From: Trochalopteron elliotii
Taxonomy: Eukaryota > Chordata > Aves > Passeriformes > Leiothrichidae
NCBI GenBank assembly: GCA_024734555.1
Contig: JANPWX010000080.1
Location: 830,263 to 894,262, forward strand
Length of the DNA stretch: 64,000 bases
Direction of reading: 5' to 3'
Of this stretch, positions 39,601 to 54,600 are shown piece after piece. The translations under genes and the position numbers were made by a program. The notes below the pieces were generated by a model. The model saw only the letters and a list, made by a program, of their open reading frames with translations, had not been told where the DNA came from and did no database searches. Within the stretch, counting starts at the first letter, position 1. Every line of letters begins with the position of its first letter.

Positions 39601-42600
39601 AATAAGTTACTTAATAGCTTTCTAAAAGCAAAGTGCCTAAAGAAAAATCCTAGAAACATTTTAGTTATATATATTCCACGTTACTCTTATTTTTGTTGCT
39701 GGATCAGTAAGAGAAAGCACACTAATAACTTGGATATCAGAACTAGATCAAGGAACACCAGTCCCTTGTTGAAATATTAAAAGTAGATGACACATGCCAT
39801 ACTTTAATATGGCAACACAGGCATATTATACATATATACATGTGTATGTGTTTATGTATGTATCTTATATGCTTTATCTTCTCCAATGAAGACAGTCCAT
39901 AGATTTGTTTGGTTTTAGCACTAAAAATGAGATAAAGCTGTACAGATTTTAAAAATGACAAAGGCCTATTGTACACTAAATAACCTAATCATAAAAGAAC
40001 AGATTTTTAGAGAAGATCCTAGGTCAGGGAGTTATTCAACTTAGCAAATAAATTCAGCCTCTTCTCAAATAGAACTTGAGCACCACTTACCTTTCTTGGA
40101 AGAAGTTCAGACACTGGCTCTGGTATGTTTTTATCATTAGATTTATCATTGGGTGTACAATGATCTGATGGAAGAATAAAAAAAGCCTTTTCGATCATGT
40201 TAATTTATAAACTATCCTTTCTCAAATTTAAATTATAAAACTTTAGTCATTCAAGGAATTGACTTAAAAGCTTACAGTACAGTTTATTATTTGGTTCAGA
40301 AAGACAAAAACTCTCCCAAACATTTCCTAAGCTTAAGTTGAACTGGACCACTTCTCTCCACATTTAGGCAGGAAGAAGTACAGTTAGCTCAGCTATAGAT
40401 GAGAAATTAACTCCAGGTTAATTCTAGGAGAGGGCTCAGCAGAATGCTCAAAAGTTTTGGTCAGGAAGCCTTGACACAGCAGTTTGCCACTTACTTCCTG
40501 CCCTTCCCACCCAGCCCTCTTTCCTTTTGATTTCAGCACTAAGAGTACCTGCTTGATCATGCAAACTCATTTCACCTGAAGTTTTCAACCCTATTTATTT
40601 TTTTAAAGCAGATAGGTCAGCCATCAAGGTCTAGTCTACACATTTCCAGAAGCCTACAGATATACAAATAGTCCATGCTATTACCTTCTTTATTATTTGA
40701 GGGGGAAAAAAATCCTCAAATACTATTTTCAAACCAGAGATAAACAGCACATTTTATCTCATTCAGCAACAATCCTCTACTGTAGTTTGAGATGTTTCAG
40801 TATTTAAGTAAATGCTTAATAAAAAACTTCAGGTAGTATGTTGGGGGGTTTTTATTATTATGCAAAGGATAAGTTTTTGAATGTTTGAATGCAGAATTTT
40901 GGATTCAAAGTATCAAGGCCTCAGCCAGTTTGTTATTAAAGGGGTTTTCAGAAAGACCTCACAACCTCAAAACTTTGTAAGTGAAAATCCTTAGCTGAGG
41001 CCATGTACCAGTGGCAGCTGCTGTGAGTCTAAGCACAACGGGGCAGTAGATGTATGGCTTGGTGTGTTGAGACCCTAAAATGAATAGAAATTCATGGAGA
41101 ATTAAATCTCCATTTTTAGAATTGCTTTAATACACTGCAACTACTTAGCATTATTCTTTTCCAAAAAAAAAGAGTTCATCAGTGAATAGGCTCTGCCTTT
41201 TAATTTCATCAAGTTTTCAGAAGCTTCTTCCGTCCCTGTAGAGGTGTTCTAGAGGGCAAAGAGCAAAGTAGGAATGATAACATATCATGTCTGGTAATAC
41301 TGGACACAGACCATGGATGTTCACTCAATTCTTTAGTTTGAAATATGTATGAAGTATAGAATGCAGCTTTCAGAGGGCCAATGTTCTTGTAATAATTGCA
41401 AGTTTATTCCATAGTGAAAGTCTCTTTGACAGTGATTTGCTGTCAGATCCTTGTCACCAAGAGCCAAATATAATAACTCAAAATACACACAAAGTGCCCT
41501 GGGAAAAGAGCTCCAGCAGGAGCTGGAAGCTTCTTCCAGAAGCTTCAGCAGAAGACATTTCAAAGGCCAGTGAAGTTGAACAGATGGAAGCATCAAGTCT
41601 CAGACTTCAGGGAAGACTGGGTTACTTATCCCTAGTACTACATTCAGAAAACTAAATTTTTAAAACAAAAAGTAATTTATAATTTTCTTTATATATTTTA
41701 ACACATAACAAGAAACAAACATCTGCTTAATTTCATTTTTTTGTCATTATTCTCAAGCAGCAAATCAAAAAGAGCAAGGGAGAACTGCACACCCAAACTG
41801 ATTAATATACAAGTGTTCAGCATGATATTTCTTTAAACCAGTTTCATATGCATTTTTAACTTTGCATTTTTAACCCCTGATAATGGTTACAGTTTTTATT
41901 ATGACATTACATACTTTGTTCTTGACTTATGGATATTAAATCAGCAGTTCCCATGCTGGTCTTGTTTTGAAGTTTATTTGATTTGTCTAGATGTCTTATT
42001 TGCTCAGTTTGTTTACTCCAGTCAGCATTGTCAACTTGGAAAATGGTGTTGGACACCTAGAAGAGAAGCTAGAACTTCAAAAATAAGTTCTTCACATTAC
42101 TTGTGTTTAGCATATGAGGATTCTTATTATACAGCAACAGGATTAAAGGTTTAGAAGCTTAGAGCAGTAAATTCTTGCAGGTCTAGCTTCTGCAAACACC
42201 AGGGAAGAAATAGATTTCATTCATATTATGGTAACCAAAGCAAGTTCATACACTGAGACTCCAGATTTAGAATATGCACAGCTCAGCAATCCCAAGTGAT
42301 AGAGTGGGTAGAACATGAGAAACTGATACAAGATCTTTAACCCTTAGCATTGTACTGCAGAATAAAGTTGTCATGAAGGGAGGTGCTGCAATCCAGCTTA
42401 TGGATCAGGGTAAAGAGTAACTGTGATCTTCAGTGTAGTGGTATTCTTTTCTCTGTGCAAGATTACTACACAGAGTAATCTCTTGAACTAAGAACAGTGC
42501 TGCACAAACCTGAGTCATAATTTGCATTACCTGCTACCTTGGACAGTGAACACCAATAGGAAAGGGTGAGCTGCTTTTCATCCTTACTTGCAGGACACAT

Positions 42601-45600
42601 TCTTGTGCTCATAGATTCAAGAGGCAGTTTCTATCCATTGCCAAAAAGAAAGCTATTACAGCCTGATTAAAGCAACTAAATTTCCAACCACATTCAGAAA
42701 GATTATTAACCATCATAGGATGGAAGTGATCGTGCTCCAGTTACATCACTAATTTCCTTTGCTCCACAGAGCCTCTTCTAACCAGGATGATCTCCAAGAA
42801 CATATTAAGACAGAACTCAACAGTGATTAAATATTTTACAACCTCATCTAGACCCTGAAAGGCCCAGTTTTCATAGCTTTAGGAAAAGGTATGAAAAAGG
42901 CAACACTCTTTCCCATTGTAGCCTCTAGACCCTCAGTATTGCTGAGTTTGTGAAATTGATATTTCTGCAAAATCGAAACATAGATTATAATCTGCCTCTT
43001 TGTAAAACTGTGGGTTTACAGGGTAGACTTTTAACCTGTAAGTGTGCAAGGCTTACTTAAGTTCGAGCTATAGCCCTGAAAAGAAAGAAAATAAGCTTCA
43101 TTGTACACTATAAACATGATCAGCCAAATTTTTCTTTTGTGTTGCAGTGAAGTAATACCCTGTTAAAAGATAAGAATCACTTTATTATCATGGTTTTAGA
43201 AACCTTTGTTGTAAACCTTAAATGGCCTTCATCACATCAAATTCAAGCCGAAGTACTGTATTACATCTTATTTAAAGGGTAAGAACATGCTTTACAGATG
43301 TTGTTTGAAATTAATTCATTGGAGAGAAGCATGTATTCACCTCTGGAAGAACATTTCTGGAGTGGGTGACAGAAGACTGATTTGTCTTTGGAGTGCTCTG
43401 AGGAGTTTGCTGGTCTGGAGCATCATGCAGAGCAGGTACAGCTGAGATTTTACCTGAGAAAGAAGGTAGGGTATGATTTTTCCTCTATTGTGCAAAATGC
43501 AGCCCTACATCTCAAAATTAGGTCACTGTTTAGATCTGTGGAGTAACTCAGTATGGAGATATGTATTCTAGCCACATGATTTAAGAGAGTTATTTTTAAT
43601 TAGTTTTTAATTGATTTCTCAGTTAATCAGCTACCAGTTCATGCTGTCTTCTGCTAAAATCTCAGAAGTGTCTAACATTATTAGACTTTTTAAAATGAGG
43701 GAGGGAAAAGAACAGCTCCTTGGATCAAGTTCCTAAGCAACTTCATGTATCTGATGTGTCTAGACAACAACAATCAGTTCAGAGGACCTGTGGCACCAAG
43801 CCTTACATTCAGCTAAAAGGCATTTCAGACAGGAGCTTGGGTAATGGCCATGGGTTTAAGCATCTAATCCTGCCTTAAGGTGTTCAACACTTCCCATCAC
43901 TCCAAGTCCACTGAGGTATCCTTTTCCATCTCATTGAAGGAAGCATGAACACCTCCTTATTTAATGCTACTCTGCCCCACCACAAGTGTCCCAGTAAGCT
44001 GAAACCCCTAGCCAATCTTCAGTGCTGCTATGCTTTAATTTACATCATGCTCTTTGGTAATCCATACTCTGCAAGAACTTTTTTCAGTTATCCACTTGCT
44101 AAGCTCCAAAATTCCAAGATAAGCTTATTGGGCAACACAAGCATCCTGACAACCCTTCTTTCCTCAGCAGTCACATGTAGCTATAAAGGTGTTACCTGAG
44201 AGAGTCTGAGCATTTTGTTCTGATGGATTAAGTGATCTGCACTGAAGCCTTTGCAGTGCATTGGGAGGCAGCTGCTGCAGTTCAGATGATCCATGATTTT
44301 GCAAGCTGCTGCTAAGAGAGGAGGGCTGTGCTCGCAGAACAGCATTGCAGGATGTCCTCTGTAAACAAAGTGGTATTCTCTATAAAGAGACTGCAGTAAT
44401 TAATACAGCCAAAAAATTTTAATAGCTATTTGATCCTCTTTCCCCACCACTACCCATTTCCACTGTATCATATTCAGTACCCCTTGCATTGTGATACTAA
44501 TCCATAATTTTCTAAGCATTTTGATGACAAAAAGCCATGAGGTAAAGTGCACTCACTGCCTTGGTCTGACAGCTATAGAAAACCCCTGAGAACAAAATGT
44601 AATGTGAGGATTTCAAGTATGATGCTTGCTGCTACTCAGAGGGTCAGTAAGGGGCTGTTACAACTGACCAAGCTGAAGCTCATTTCCTGAATCCTATTTT
44701 CTCAAGTTTATTGCTTTCATTCTGTCACTGCAGAGGCTGCAACTCCTAAGCAAAGAAAGGGTGTTGCATAATTCCTTCCCTGAATCTTTGCTTATGAAGA
44801 TGCAGAAGGAGCAGTTGAATAATAAATTTGCAGCCTAGTTTCCTGTACTTTCAGGGAAAGTCTATTGCAAGAAGAATGAAGATTTGGCTGTGATTTTGCT
44901 TTGAAATTCAAGGTCTCTGTCTCTGGTAGCTTCAAGGGAAATTATTAAAGGCAGTTAACCTTGACAAGAAATAACACCCACTGTATAATACAGGAATAGA
45001 GCAAGTCAATCTAAGAGGCATTAAGAATTATTTCTAGATAAAGCTGCTACTGGTTCTAATAATACCATAACAATAAGCAACCTTATAAAGTATCCTGAAA
45101 ATAAGTGGCATATTGTACAATTTATTTATTTTCAGGTGTAGAGGTGAGATTATTAATAGATTAAAAAACATTAAAGTGGGGTTTACACTGTTAGGTCAAT
45201 TCTCTACTCAGAGAACGATTTGGAAAGTATTTGCCTTTTTTGGGGGTGGGTGGGGTATGTGGAACATTCTGCCCTTCATCAAACACATAATCACCACAAT
45301 GACTATAAAAGGTGAAAGCCTCAGAAGCTCTCCCAGTACATCTGTTTCTATACAGATGCATAAGGTACTTTTAACAGCTCATGGGACACCTTCATATCAG
45401 TCAGTCCTACAGAACAAATAGCATTCAAGCTATATTCATTATTTCCTGATAAAGTTCCATCATTTCTAGTACTATTGTATGCTAAAAACTTTAACAAAGT
45501 TATTTGTGCAATAACTTTGTTATTTGTTTAGGGCAAAATTATTATACCCATTCCAGCCAGGTTTACCTTAGACATTTCCACAGAAGCTGGACAGTTCTGC

Positions 45601-48600
45601 TCAACTCCAGTCTGTTTTGAACAGGTTTCTGTATCTGTAAATACAGTGAGGTGAGAAGAGAAAAGAGGATGGAAAAAACCAAAATCAGTCATTCACATAT
45701 GTTTCATTATTCACACATACAAGGTGTGAGTTGAAGTTTCACCTAGAGTCAAACCTCACAGGGAAAGGAACATTATCTTGAATATTTTGACTTGAGCTCG
45801 ATGTGTTTAGAGAACTTCTCCCAGATATAAAAAGAGACCACAAAGATTCTTGCAAGATAAAAGTCTTCATTACCATTGATTCACTGTGTTTGCTCCCCCC
45901 CACACTGCAGAGGGTTGAGCATCCCTCTCACCTTATACCTCACATGGAGATGTACACTGTAAACCTCCAGTTTGGCAGATCTATTCTGTCCTAGAAAACT
46001 AAAGAGTTCTGTGTACAGAGAAACATCATTCAGTGTTCTGAGGCTGTAATATTGAAACAGTTTAAGCACCAGGGTGGATTTTGGCTCTACAGCTAATGCT
46101 GTAGGCACTTTAGTTGCTTGGGTCACCCTTCATGCTGCAGACCAGAAGATAAAAATAAAGTGAATCACACTTTCAAAAAGGGATCAAAGCTACAAGAGTA
46201 AGCTATAGACCAATAGTCAAATGTCCAGGTTAGATACAAAGACTTTTTGCTAGCTTATTTTGGTCACTAAAGATTTTCACTGTCAAGCTGAATGGATGTA
46301 GTGGGGTTTGGTTATTTTGTGTTACCTGGAATCTCAATATTAAGGCTCTCATTTAATTTCAGAGCTTTGGAATTGAGCCTTCAAAATGGAGCAAACCAAA
46401 CCAAAGATAACTCAAATCCTTAGTAAGCATGTGGAACAGTAGATGCTAAGAGAGAAGCTATTTTGCCTACACAAACACAAAAATAAGCTTTCTAACCTGA
46501 TTCAGAGTCACTGCTATCTGAGGAGCTAGAATCACTGCTAGTGCTGCTGTCAGATTCTGAGGAGCTGCTGCTGCTGTCACTCAGTCTGCTTAGCCCCATG
46601 CTTGACTCAGCATTGTTTTCAACTGCAGGAGAAAAAGAAAAAAATCAGAACAACCTGCAATGGAGCATTCTTCATATACAGGACTATGATCAACCTTGTT
46701 AGGCCTATTCTCCCATGTAAGGGTTCATTTTATTTCACTTCCTTGTCTACTCTCCATTTAGCAGTGGACTTGAAAACAAAGGCTTCCCTCTGCAGAGGAG
46801 GGGAGTGGGATTTGCCAGCACCAAGCTAGTTGAATGAATGAAAAATCCAGGGAGAAGCTGTAGTCACAAAGTTTACAATTACAAAGTCGATTAAAACAGT
46901 ACAGACTTAAGACACAATTCAAGCAATTTCCCCCCATAATCTTTCCTGTGGTTAAGAGACAGTTTCTCTGCATATTGCTACTGCCAGACTTGCCTGCAGA
47001 GCTCTTTATCTACAGCCAGCTCTTCTTCCCCTAGCCATGTGCACTCCCAAATTGCCATCTTTTGCCACCTCCCCACCATCTGACTATTTTGCATCTGCAG
47101 GGTTGATTTAACTCAGCTCATAATGATTTTGAAGCCAAACCTTTTTCAAAGACTTTGCTCTGTGGAAGCTTTGAAAATGAGAAGTTACATGGATACCTGT
47201 TTCCCTGGACACAAGCTCAAATTTAGCTCTTGTAAACAAACCAGATACCAGTTGTAAAGATTTCCTAGCCAACTTCTTCCCTCTCCTCACAACATATAGT
47301 TCATAACTGATTTCAGCTGCTTCTTTAAGCTTTTCCTTGTAGGATATTTTCAAGCCATTATGTATACCAGACAGGAAGACCTGACTGAGCTAACACTGGA
47401 TACAAGTGTCCCTGTGTCTTCCAGAGCTGCTTCTATCATTTCAGCTGACTTTACATAGGAGCTAAATAGATAACCAGTGGAGGGCAATAATAGCACTCAC
47501 TATTTTAATGAGGAACAGCTTGACTTGTAATAGCAGCATCAGCTGCATTGATCCATTTTCAGCCCCTGATGAGAACCATCAGTCAGTGTACAGCTCAAGT
47601 ATGCACTGAATTTCTGCCTTTGATCTTGAAATGCATCATTGCCTGAAAAACTGAATTATTCTCCTAGGACACTTCCTTAAGTCTAAGATAACACAGCACA
47701 CCTGTCACTGATACACAAGCTTTGTTAGCATGACAGCATTAGTGACACTGCCACATAACGAGTATTACTAGAATTGGTTATTCTTGTGACTCTAAACCAC
47801 AGAAAATGAATTGCAAACAAATAGACACTGTGACTCTCCACACCCCTCACCATGTTTTCATATATTAGCATTAATTGCTGAAACTGTTACCATCTTCACC
47901 TATAATAATTAGATGCAGAAATAAGGAAGCTGCTTTAGACAGGACAAGTAACTGGCCAAATCTGCTGCTGTGACTCCAGCTCACTCAGCATGGAAAGAAT
48001 CTTTAGACTAGCAGTGGGAAGACCCCAACTATTCTGAGGAGAAAGGCCCCAGATACCTAACAGGACTAAAGCCCAAGGGAAGAATTCCACTCTAAGCTAT
48101 TTCCATTGCCAATGAGTAAAAGTAAGAGCCACATTACTCTTGAAGCTCTCCTTCTTTGTGTCTAGTTGACCATTGACATCCAGTAGTCTCTTCTCTAGCT
48201 CTTGTTTTCTCTCAAAATTACGTTCTTCTTTTGACTTTGTTGGTTTTTTAGCTGCATGTGAAAAAGAAGTTAACATGAAAGCAAACCAGAAAGCAAATCT
48301 AATGGGCTTTTTTTGTCATTTATGCTACATACCCTGCTTGCTTTGCTTCTTCCTCAAACAGGTTGCTACATATTTCTCTAGTTCTCTGAGTGTTGAAGCA
48401 TTTAAAGTTTCAAAGTCTATTTCTATCTCATCAGGGTTAGAGTTCCTCAGAACAGGTTCTCTTGACTGTATTATATGGACTACTTTCCCAAGCTTATCTC
48501 CAGGCAGTTTATTTATGTCCAAACTCAACTGTCGCTTTTCATCATAATTCATAGGTTTGGCACCATCTTCATCTTCTGACTTATGTGCCAACACGACTTG

Positions 48601-51600
48601 CTGCATGGTTTTCTTTGATTGACTGTAGGAAAAAAGTATACTGCAGTAACAGCAGTTTAAAATAATTTGACACCCACACAAGTTCCCCACACTTACATGT
48701 TTAAAGACAGCTTTTTCTTAGATTTCTTCATGTGTTTCAGATTTTTCTTCTTTTGAATCAAGCTTTTTATTTCAGCTTTTTCCTTGTTCTTTCTTTTCTC
48801 ACTTTTACCTTTCCCTTTTTTCTTTTCTGGTCTAGATAAGCATGCTTTGGTCAAAACACACAACTGCTGGTGAAGAGCTTCAAGCTATCAACAACAAAAC
48901 CAAAAAATCCAAAATGCTGATAATCTCAGGCAATGTAGGAGGAACAATAAACTGGTCCTAAATATCACACAAAATTTGTGGCAGCTGAGTAGATATTAAT
49001 AGGATGTCTGCTTTCCNNNNNNNNNNNNNNNNNNNNNNNNNNNNNNNNNNNNNNNNNNNNNNNNNNTCCCAGTGTGACGGTACTGGGTATCCCCCCCTCG
49101 GAAAAAAAAAAAATCACTCTAGGGGTTTCCAGCAGCCTCTCCAATTTCAGGAATTTGGGATGCATGTAAATGCCTAATTAGGTTATATTTCTACAGCACT
49201 GCTGAATTAGGCAAGTGGGACTGGGCTCATGCATGTTATTTTGCAATATAAAGTGGCTAGCTGGGACATACTAAGAATTTCAGAGAAAAGCTTAACACAA
49301 CTTTGTTTAAACCTCAGGAACTGGAAGATGGTCAGATGATGAGATTAAAAATCAGACACACTGAAATACCTCACTACTGTAAAGGTTGGCTTGTACACTT
49401 GCATTTGTCCTTCTGCCTGCATTCATAAATTGACGATTCTAATCTGACAAGGACCAAAAACTGTCCCTCAGCTGACTAACACATAAATGCTAATTTTCCC
49501 CAGAGTTTACAGATACAGCAGCAACAGGTTAAAGTTATGTTCAAGCAGAAGCAACACCCACCCCAGTCCTAATGTGAAGCATGGCTTTGCTTCACTGGTT
49601 AGCACAAGCTACCTTTTCTCTCTCATACTGTGCTTCCTGGAGAAGAAATTAATGACTTGCTTTTGTGTGGCTCAAAAGAGACAGAGTAAGAACAATGCTT
49701 CTTTGACCACATGAAAGAAATGATCCTGTTGGGAGAATATGCCACTAAGCTACATGTGGAGTGCCTGGAGGTTCTCATACCACAGGAGCAGTTTTATTTT
49801 TTAAAAAGTTTGAGAGTCCTCTGAAGAAGTGGTAGGCAAGAGTAGAAGAACAATTGCTCACTGTGCACTTGTTGAGGTGCTATGCGCTTAACATTTGGCA
49901 GCACTTCCAGAGGGGAATAAAGCTCTGCATTAACAATACAAGTTTCTAGAATCTTTTAAAAACTGATTTTTGTTGCTAAGCCTTGGAATAGGCCACAAAG
50001 TGGCATTACCAGAGATCTTAAGTTACACACATTACTAATGCTTACTTGCTCCTGAAGCTTTTTGAGGCGTACTTTTCTCTCCTCTTCAGAGTCTTCAGAT
50101 GATTTTTCTTCTGAAGAGTTATCATTACTACTTTCACTGGAATAAGCTTCTGTCATTTCTCTCACAGGCTGTGGCAGGTGATCACTTGCAACTGGTTCAT
50201 CAGGAATTTTAGCAAAGTGCATTTCAAAAACATCCTGAAGAGTCATGTTTGGGAACAGCATATTTTTCAGATTTCTGTAAGTGTTACGCAGCTACTACTT
50301 GTAGAACTACACAGCAACACAGTAGTTCAGCAATATTAGTAGATTCTACATCAGGGCATGAGATGAACTATTCTTTTTCAAGTCTGACTTGAAAGATAAC
50401 TCACCTGAAGTTTTCTTGCCATAGCAACTATTTCATGGTCTGAAGAATTACGTTTGTAGCAGCTCATGAACATTAATCTAACATCTGCAGCAAATTCTTG
50501 TATATCATTATATTCAAAGTTATCCATTTTCTTCTAGAGGAAAAGAAAATTAAGGCACACTTAGCATCACCATGAACTAGCAGAAAGAAAGGAGGAACAA
50601 AAATTTTAACATGTATATTCAGGTTCAGCTTGTATCAAGACAGTAATTATTATAAAAAACATTATGGAAATATCTGCATCTCATTTCAACATTGTCTCTT
50701 TAACAAAGTAAGATTTTTTTTTTCCTCTTTTAAATAGATTTAATTTTAATTGCTGGAAGGACTTCTTAGTACTAATTTCAGCACTTGGTAAAAACAATGT
50801 TTGGGTGGTTTTATTTGGTTCTGAATTCAGCATCTGTTTTTGATTCTATGCATGGTATTTACACAAAGCTTATTCCATAATAGCTGGAGTCAAACTAGAA
50901 ATTGGGAAATAACCTTTGTACTGTGCAAATTGGCTTTCAGGACAATTCAGTAAGCTATTAAAATTGAACATTCCCCAAAAAGTGGAGCTTAACTGGGCTA
51001 AATGCTTTACCCCATACAAATACACCCAGTGTTCACAGAGCACTGTCCACACATCTCCATCTAGAATGGCTGCTGTCCACTAAAAAACCATGAAATGTGT
51101 CACATAAACATCCAGTGTAGAAGTTCCAGGGCACTTCACCACGAATCTTAAGATTGAGGGAATAGCAGAAGATGACAGAATTGCATTTTGTTTTATTTGT
51201 TGCATTAACAACAGCACTGTTTGTACAAACAGATATTTAACATGCAGCAATGCTTGGAAGGGCTTCATGGAGATCATCATTCCCTCACTGTCTATATTAG
51301 CTTTTTCAGCAGTTAAGTAGATTAGCTTCTATGTGTCACAAAGAGACACAGAAGACTTTCTTCAGTGACCTTGGCTAAGTCTGAGAAACAGAAATGTTTC
51401 CTAGACCCATTATGTCTTTCATAGGAGAAGCAGCTTTCATGACACCTTTTCAGCTAACACATTTAAAACCTTGTAATTACACAAATTCCCCAGAAATATG
51501 CTTACTTTAATGGTTCCTAGGTCTGTAGGATATTTGGCAATGGCGTGGTTCACACCAGTGGAGGAAGATGCCACATCTACAGGTTTTATGAAAGGCCATG

Positions 51601-54600
51601 CATATGCTGCATGTTTCTTTGAAAACATTTCTTTAAGTATTGCATTACAATGTTTTAGTGGTTCTGACAACTGGATCTTTTTAATAATTCCAGGTGACTG
51701 TTGAGAATCTGAAAAGGATTTCTTCAGAAGCTTATTTGTTACCATACATTCATTTTCACCTCTACATGCTTTAACAGCTTTTCTTCCACTAAACATTGCA
51801 GAAGATTCACCACTTGCTGTGACTATTGAAGTAGTAGGAGTTGTAGTGTCAGCCTTCCTTTTCACACCTTTTTTTGCCTAAAAAAGAAAAAATATATAAG
51901 TGTCCAGAACAGTAAGAAAATGGTCAGTTTTAGAGTCTTCTCTTGTGCGTGTGTGTAGTCCAAAAATATGTCACAACTTTTACAGCAATTAATGTCAGAG
52001 CAGAATGCAGCAATTTCACAAGCTTAGACTACAAACCTACAATATATTACAAGACCAGCACACCAAGCTCCATCTTAGATGTAAAGGAAAAAAGTAGCTG
52101 TACTGTAGGTCAGGCTGTAGTCAGATTTTAGCCATTTGTGAAGATTCCAGGAAGCTGGCAGGTTATGAAATTACCTGCAAGTCGACAGCCATGGGAAGGA
52201 GGAAAACTACTGCAACTCATTTTAGGCCTGGTTGAGGGCCTTATGTACATGGTTTGTCTTGGTTTTTCTTTAACTTGTGTAGTATTTGGTTTGGAAGCCA
52301 TATAATGTGTTTTTTTCTCATCAGTGTTCAGATCCTACATGAGAGAAGTGTAAATACACACTATAGGAGAGCCTGGCAAAAGTGCCTATTCCTCGTTGGA
52401 AGAGCAAAACCAAAACTAAGTCAACACAGGAGTGTTTTTCACATACAACTCAGATTGAGCTAACAAGAATTTGCTTTTGTGACCTACAAACATCTTCCAG
52501 GCTAGTTATACAGTGTTTAGGCAAACATGCTAATTTTTGAAGAATCAAGCATTTGATTTACATAAAAACTGTGAGAAATTATTAAATAGAACTTAAAGCT
52601 TTATTTTAGTACTGAACCCATTATCCTCAAGGATAATGTGTATACAGTAATACACTTGAAGAATGATCATCTTAAACTTAATTTTGTTTCTTTGGGAACA
52701 ACATTTTAAAACCACATTTATAAGAAAAGATGTGCCAAGCAATCATCCCAATTTCTGTTTAGTTTCTAGAATTAGTACTGGCCAGTTATTTAGCAAAGAC
52801 ATGGAAGATTTAATGGAGATCTCGTACTGTCTTCTATTATAACAAAAGTTTCAAAAACATACAGCAATAAGCATGGCTCCTACACTTCTGCCATCAATGC
52901 CTGAAGGAGTAATTTCAATATCTTTCTTTCTGAAAGTTATTTGAGGAAACTTACTTTTGTTATAGAGACTGCAGCTGGCATTAAAGCAGTCAGCTGAGCT
53001 GCAGACAAAGGTGCCAGTGTAACCTGCTGTCGCTCTTGAGTCATCACTGGAGGCTGCTCACTGCTTTCAGTTTGTTTCTCATTTGTGCTTTGTTCATTTG
53101 AAGTCCCAGGCTTGGGCTGCCATGTTTCTGGTTATTTTAATAACACAGGACAGTTTTAGGAGTTAAGTCTTAAATATTGCAGTTAATTTCTTTCATGGTC
53201 AAATTGACCAGTTGTCAACATAACCACTCTTCTATACAGGAGTGCCATAAATAAATGCAAACAAGAGTGTTTGTTAAAGCAACATAGGTGTCCTCCTCTA
53301 CACGCCACCAGTAGTGTGTCTGCTAGAATATCGTGCCAAGCTACATGTTATTTCCTTTCAATAAAGTGTGGATTAACTTCAGACCAAAGATTAAAGAGGC
53401 ATCATACTACACTCTGTATATTGTAAAAATGTTCTTGCCAATGAAAGTATCAAGTTGTTTTCTACAAACACATAAAGACCAAGCAGCAAAGAGTTCAGAC
53501 TGAAACATGTATGTTCATGTATCCTAAGCATACAGTTAATACCTGCATATATTGCTTAGCAATATTACCCATCTCCTCTACAGAGTTCTGAAAACAGTTT
53601 AGACCAGTGTTTTTCTGTGTTTGCTTTGGCTGATTAGATTATTCATGTCTTTTTCAGCTGTTACTCTGTTTAGCTCCCACAGATGTTCACACCTATTAGT
53701 TTATATAACACAATGCTGAACAGTATGACAGTCTCTGAATTGGAAGTCAGCTCCTTTTCTTAAAAATAAAAACCCTTTCAATTAAAAAAAAATCTTTTAA
53801 AGCCTCATAGCAGTATTGTTATTTGACTGATTGTTCTGGAAAAAGTCTAGAACACCTAAACTGTTCAAGGGTTGAGTTGTGACAAAGAGGATTTCCTTTT
53901 TCCAGTTTCACTCGCTTAATATATTACAAATTCAGCAAATAATACAGGCCTTACCTTCTGTCTTCTTTCCTTTTCTCCTTCCTTTATTGAGACTCACTAG
54001 TCTTTCTTCTGGTGGCATATGGGCTATTTTCTGCAGAAACACTTTTTCTAGTTCTTCAGCCATAAACACAATGTCATCGCCTGGCTGCAAAATAGTCGGT
54101 ACCATTCAGTAAAGGAGAGGCTGCAGCAATGGGAACTAGCTCATAAAACAACCAGGCTAGAGTGTCCTGCCTCAACAGATTGAAAAAAGCCACCAGTACC
54201 AGAGAGGTCTAGAAATCATTCCCATCCCTGCCCCTGCAACTCACTTTAAAGCAAATTACTTCACCATTGAAATACTCTTTCTCTCACTGGCCCATTGAAA
54301 AATCCTCCTTTACCTCTGCATACTTCTACAGCAAAGGCCAAAGGTGGCAGATCTGCAACTCCCTTATTTACCCCTGTGTTCTGAAGAAGCTGTTGAAGCT
54401 CAAAGATACTAAGACAGCCAACAAATATCCAAGCACAGGGAGATGCTCACATTTCATTAGGCTAAAATTGAAGGAACAGAGCATGGCTCATGGCTAGAAC
54501 ATTGCTAGCCTTGGATTTGTAGAGCAGTGACCTAGTGCTTGCTGTTCAAGAGCTCTGCAGCTAAACTCCAGAGATTCTGGATGTGGAGTCCTTGTGTAGA

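Larger units (their letters stand above)
36645..48137. other. BRDT introns 10-18
   Basis: Introns among the 3' exons, each about 0.7-2 kb. They contain a CAAA/A-rich low-complexity tract at about 38505-38600 and a TA/TG-rich tract near 39820-39865. No RNA gene or recognisable transposon seen. Confidence 0.55.
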
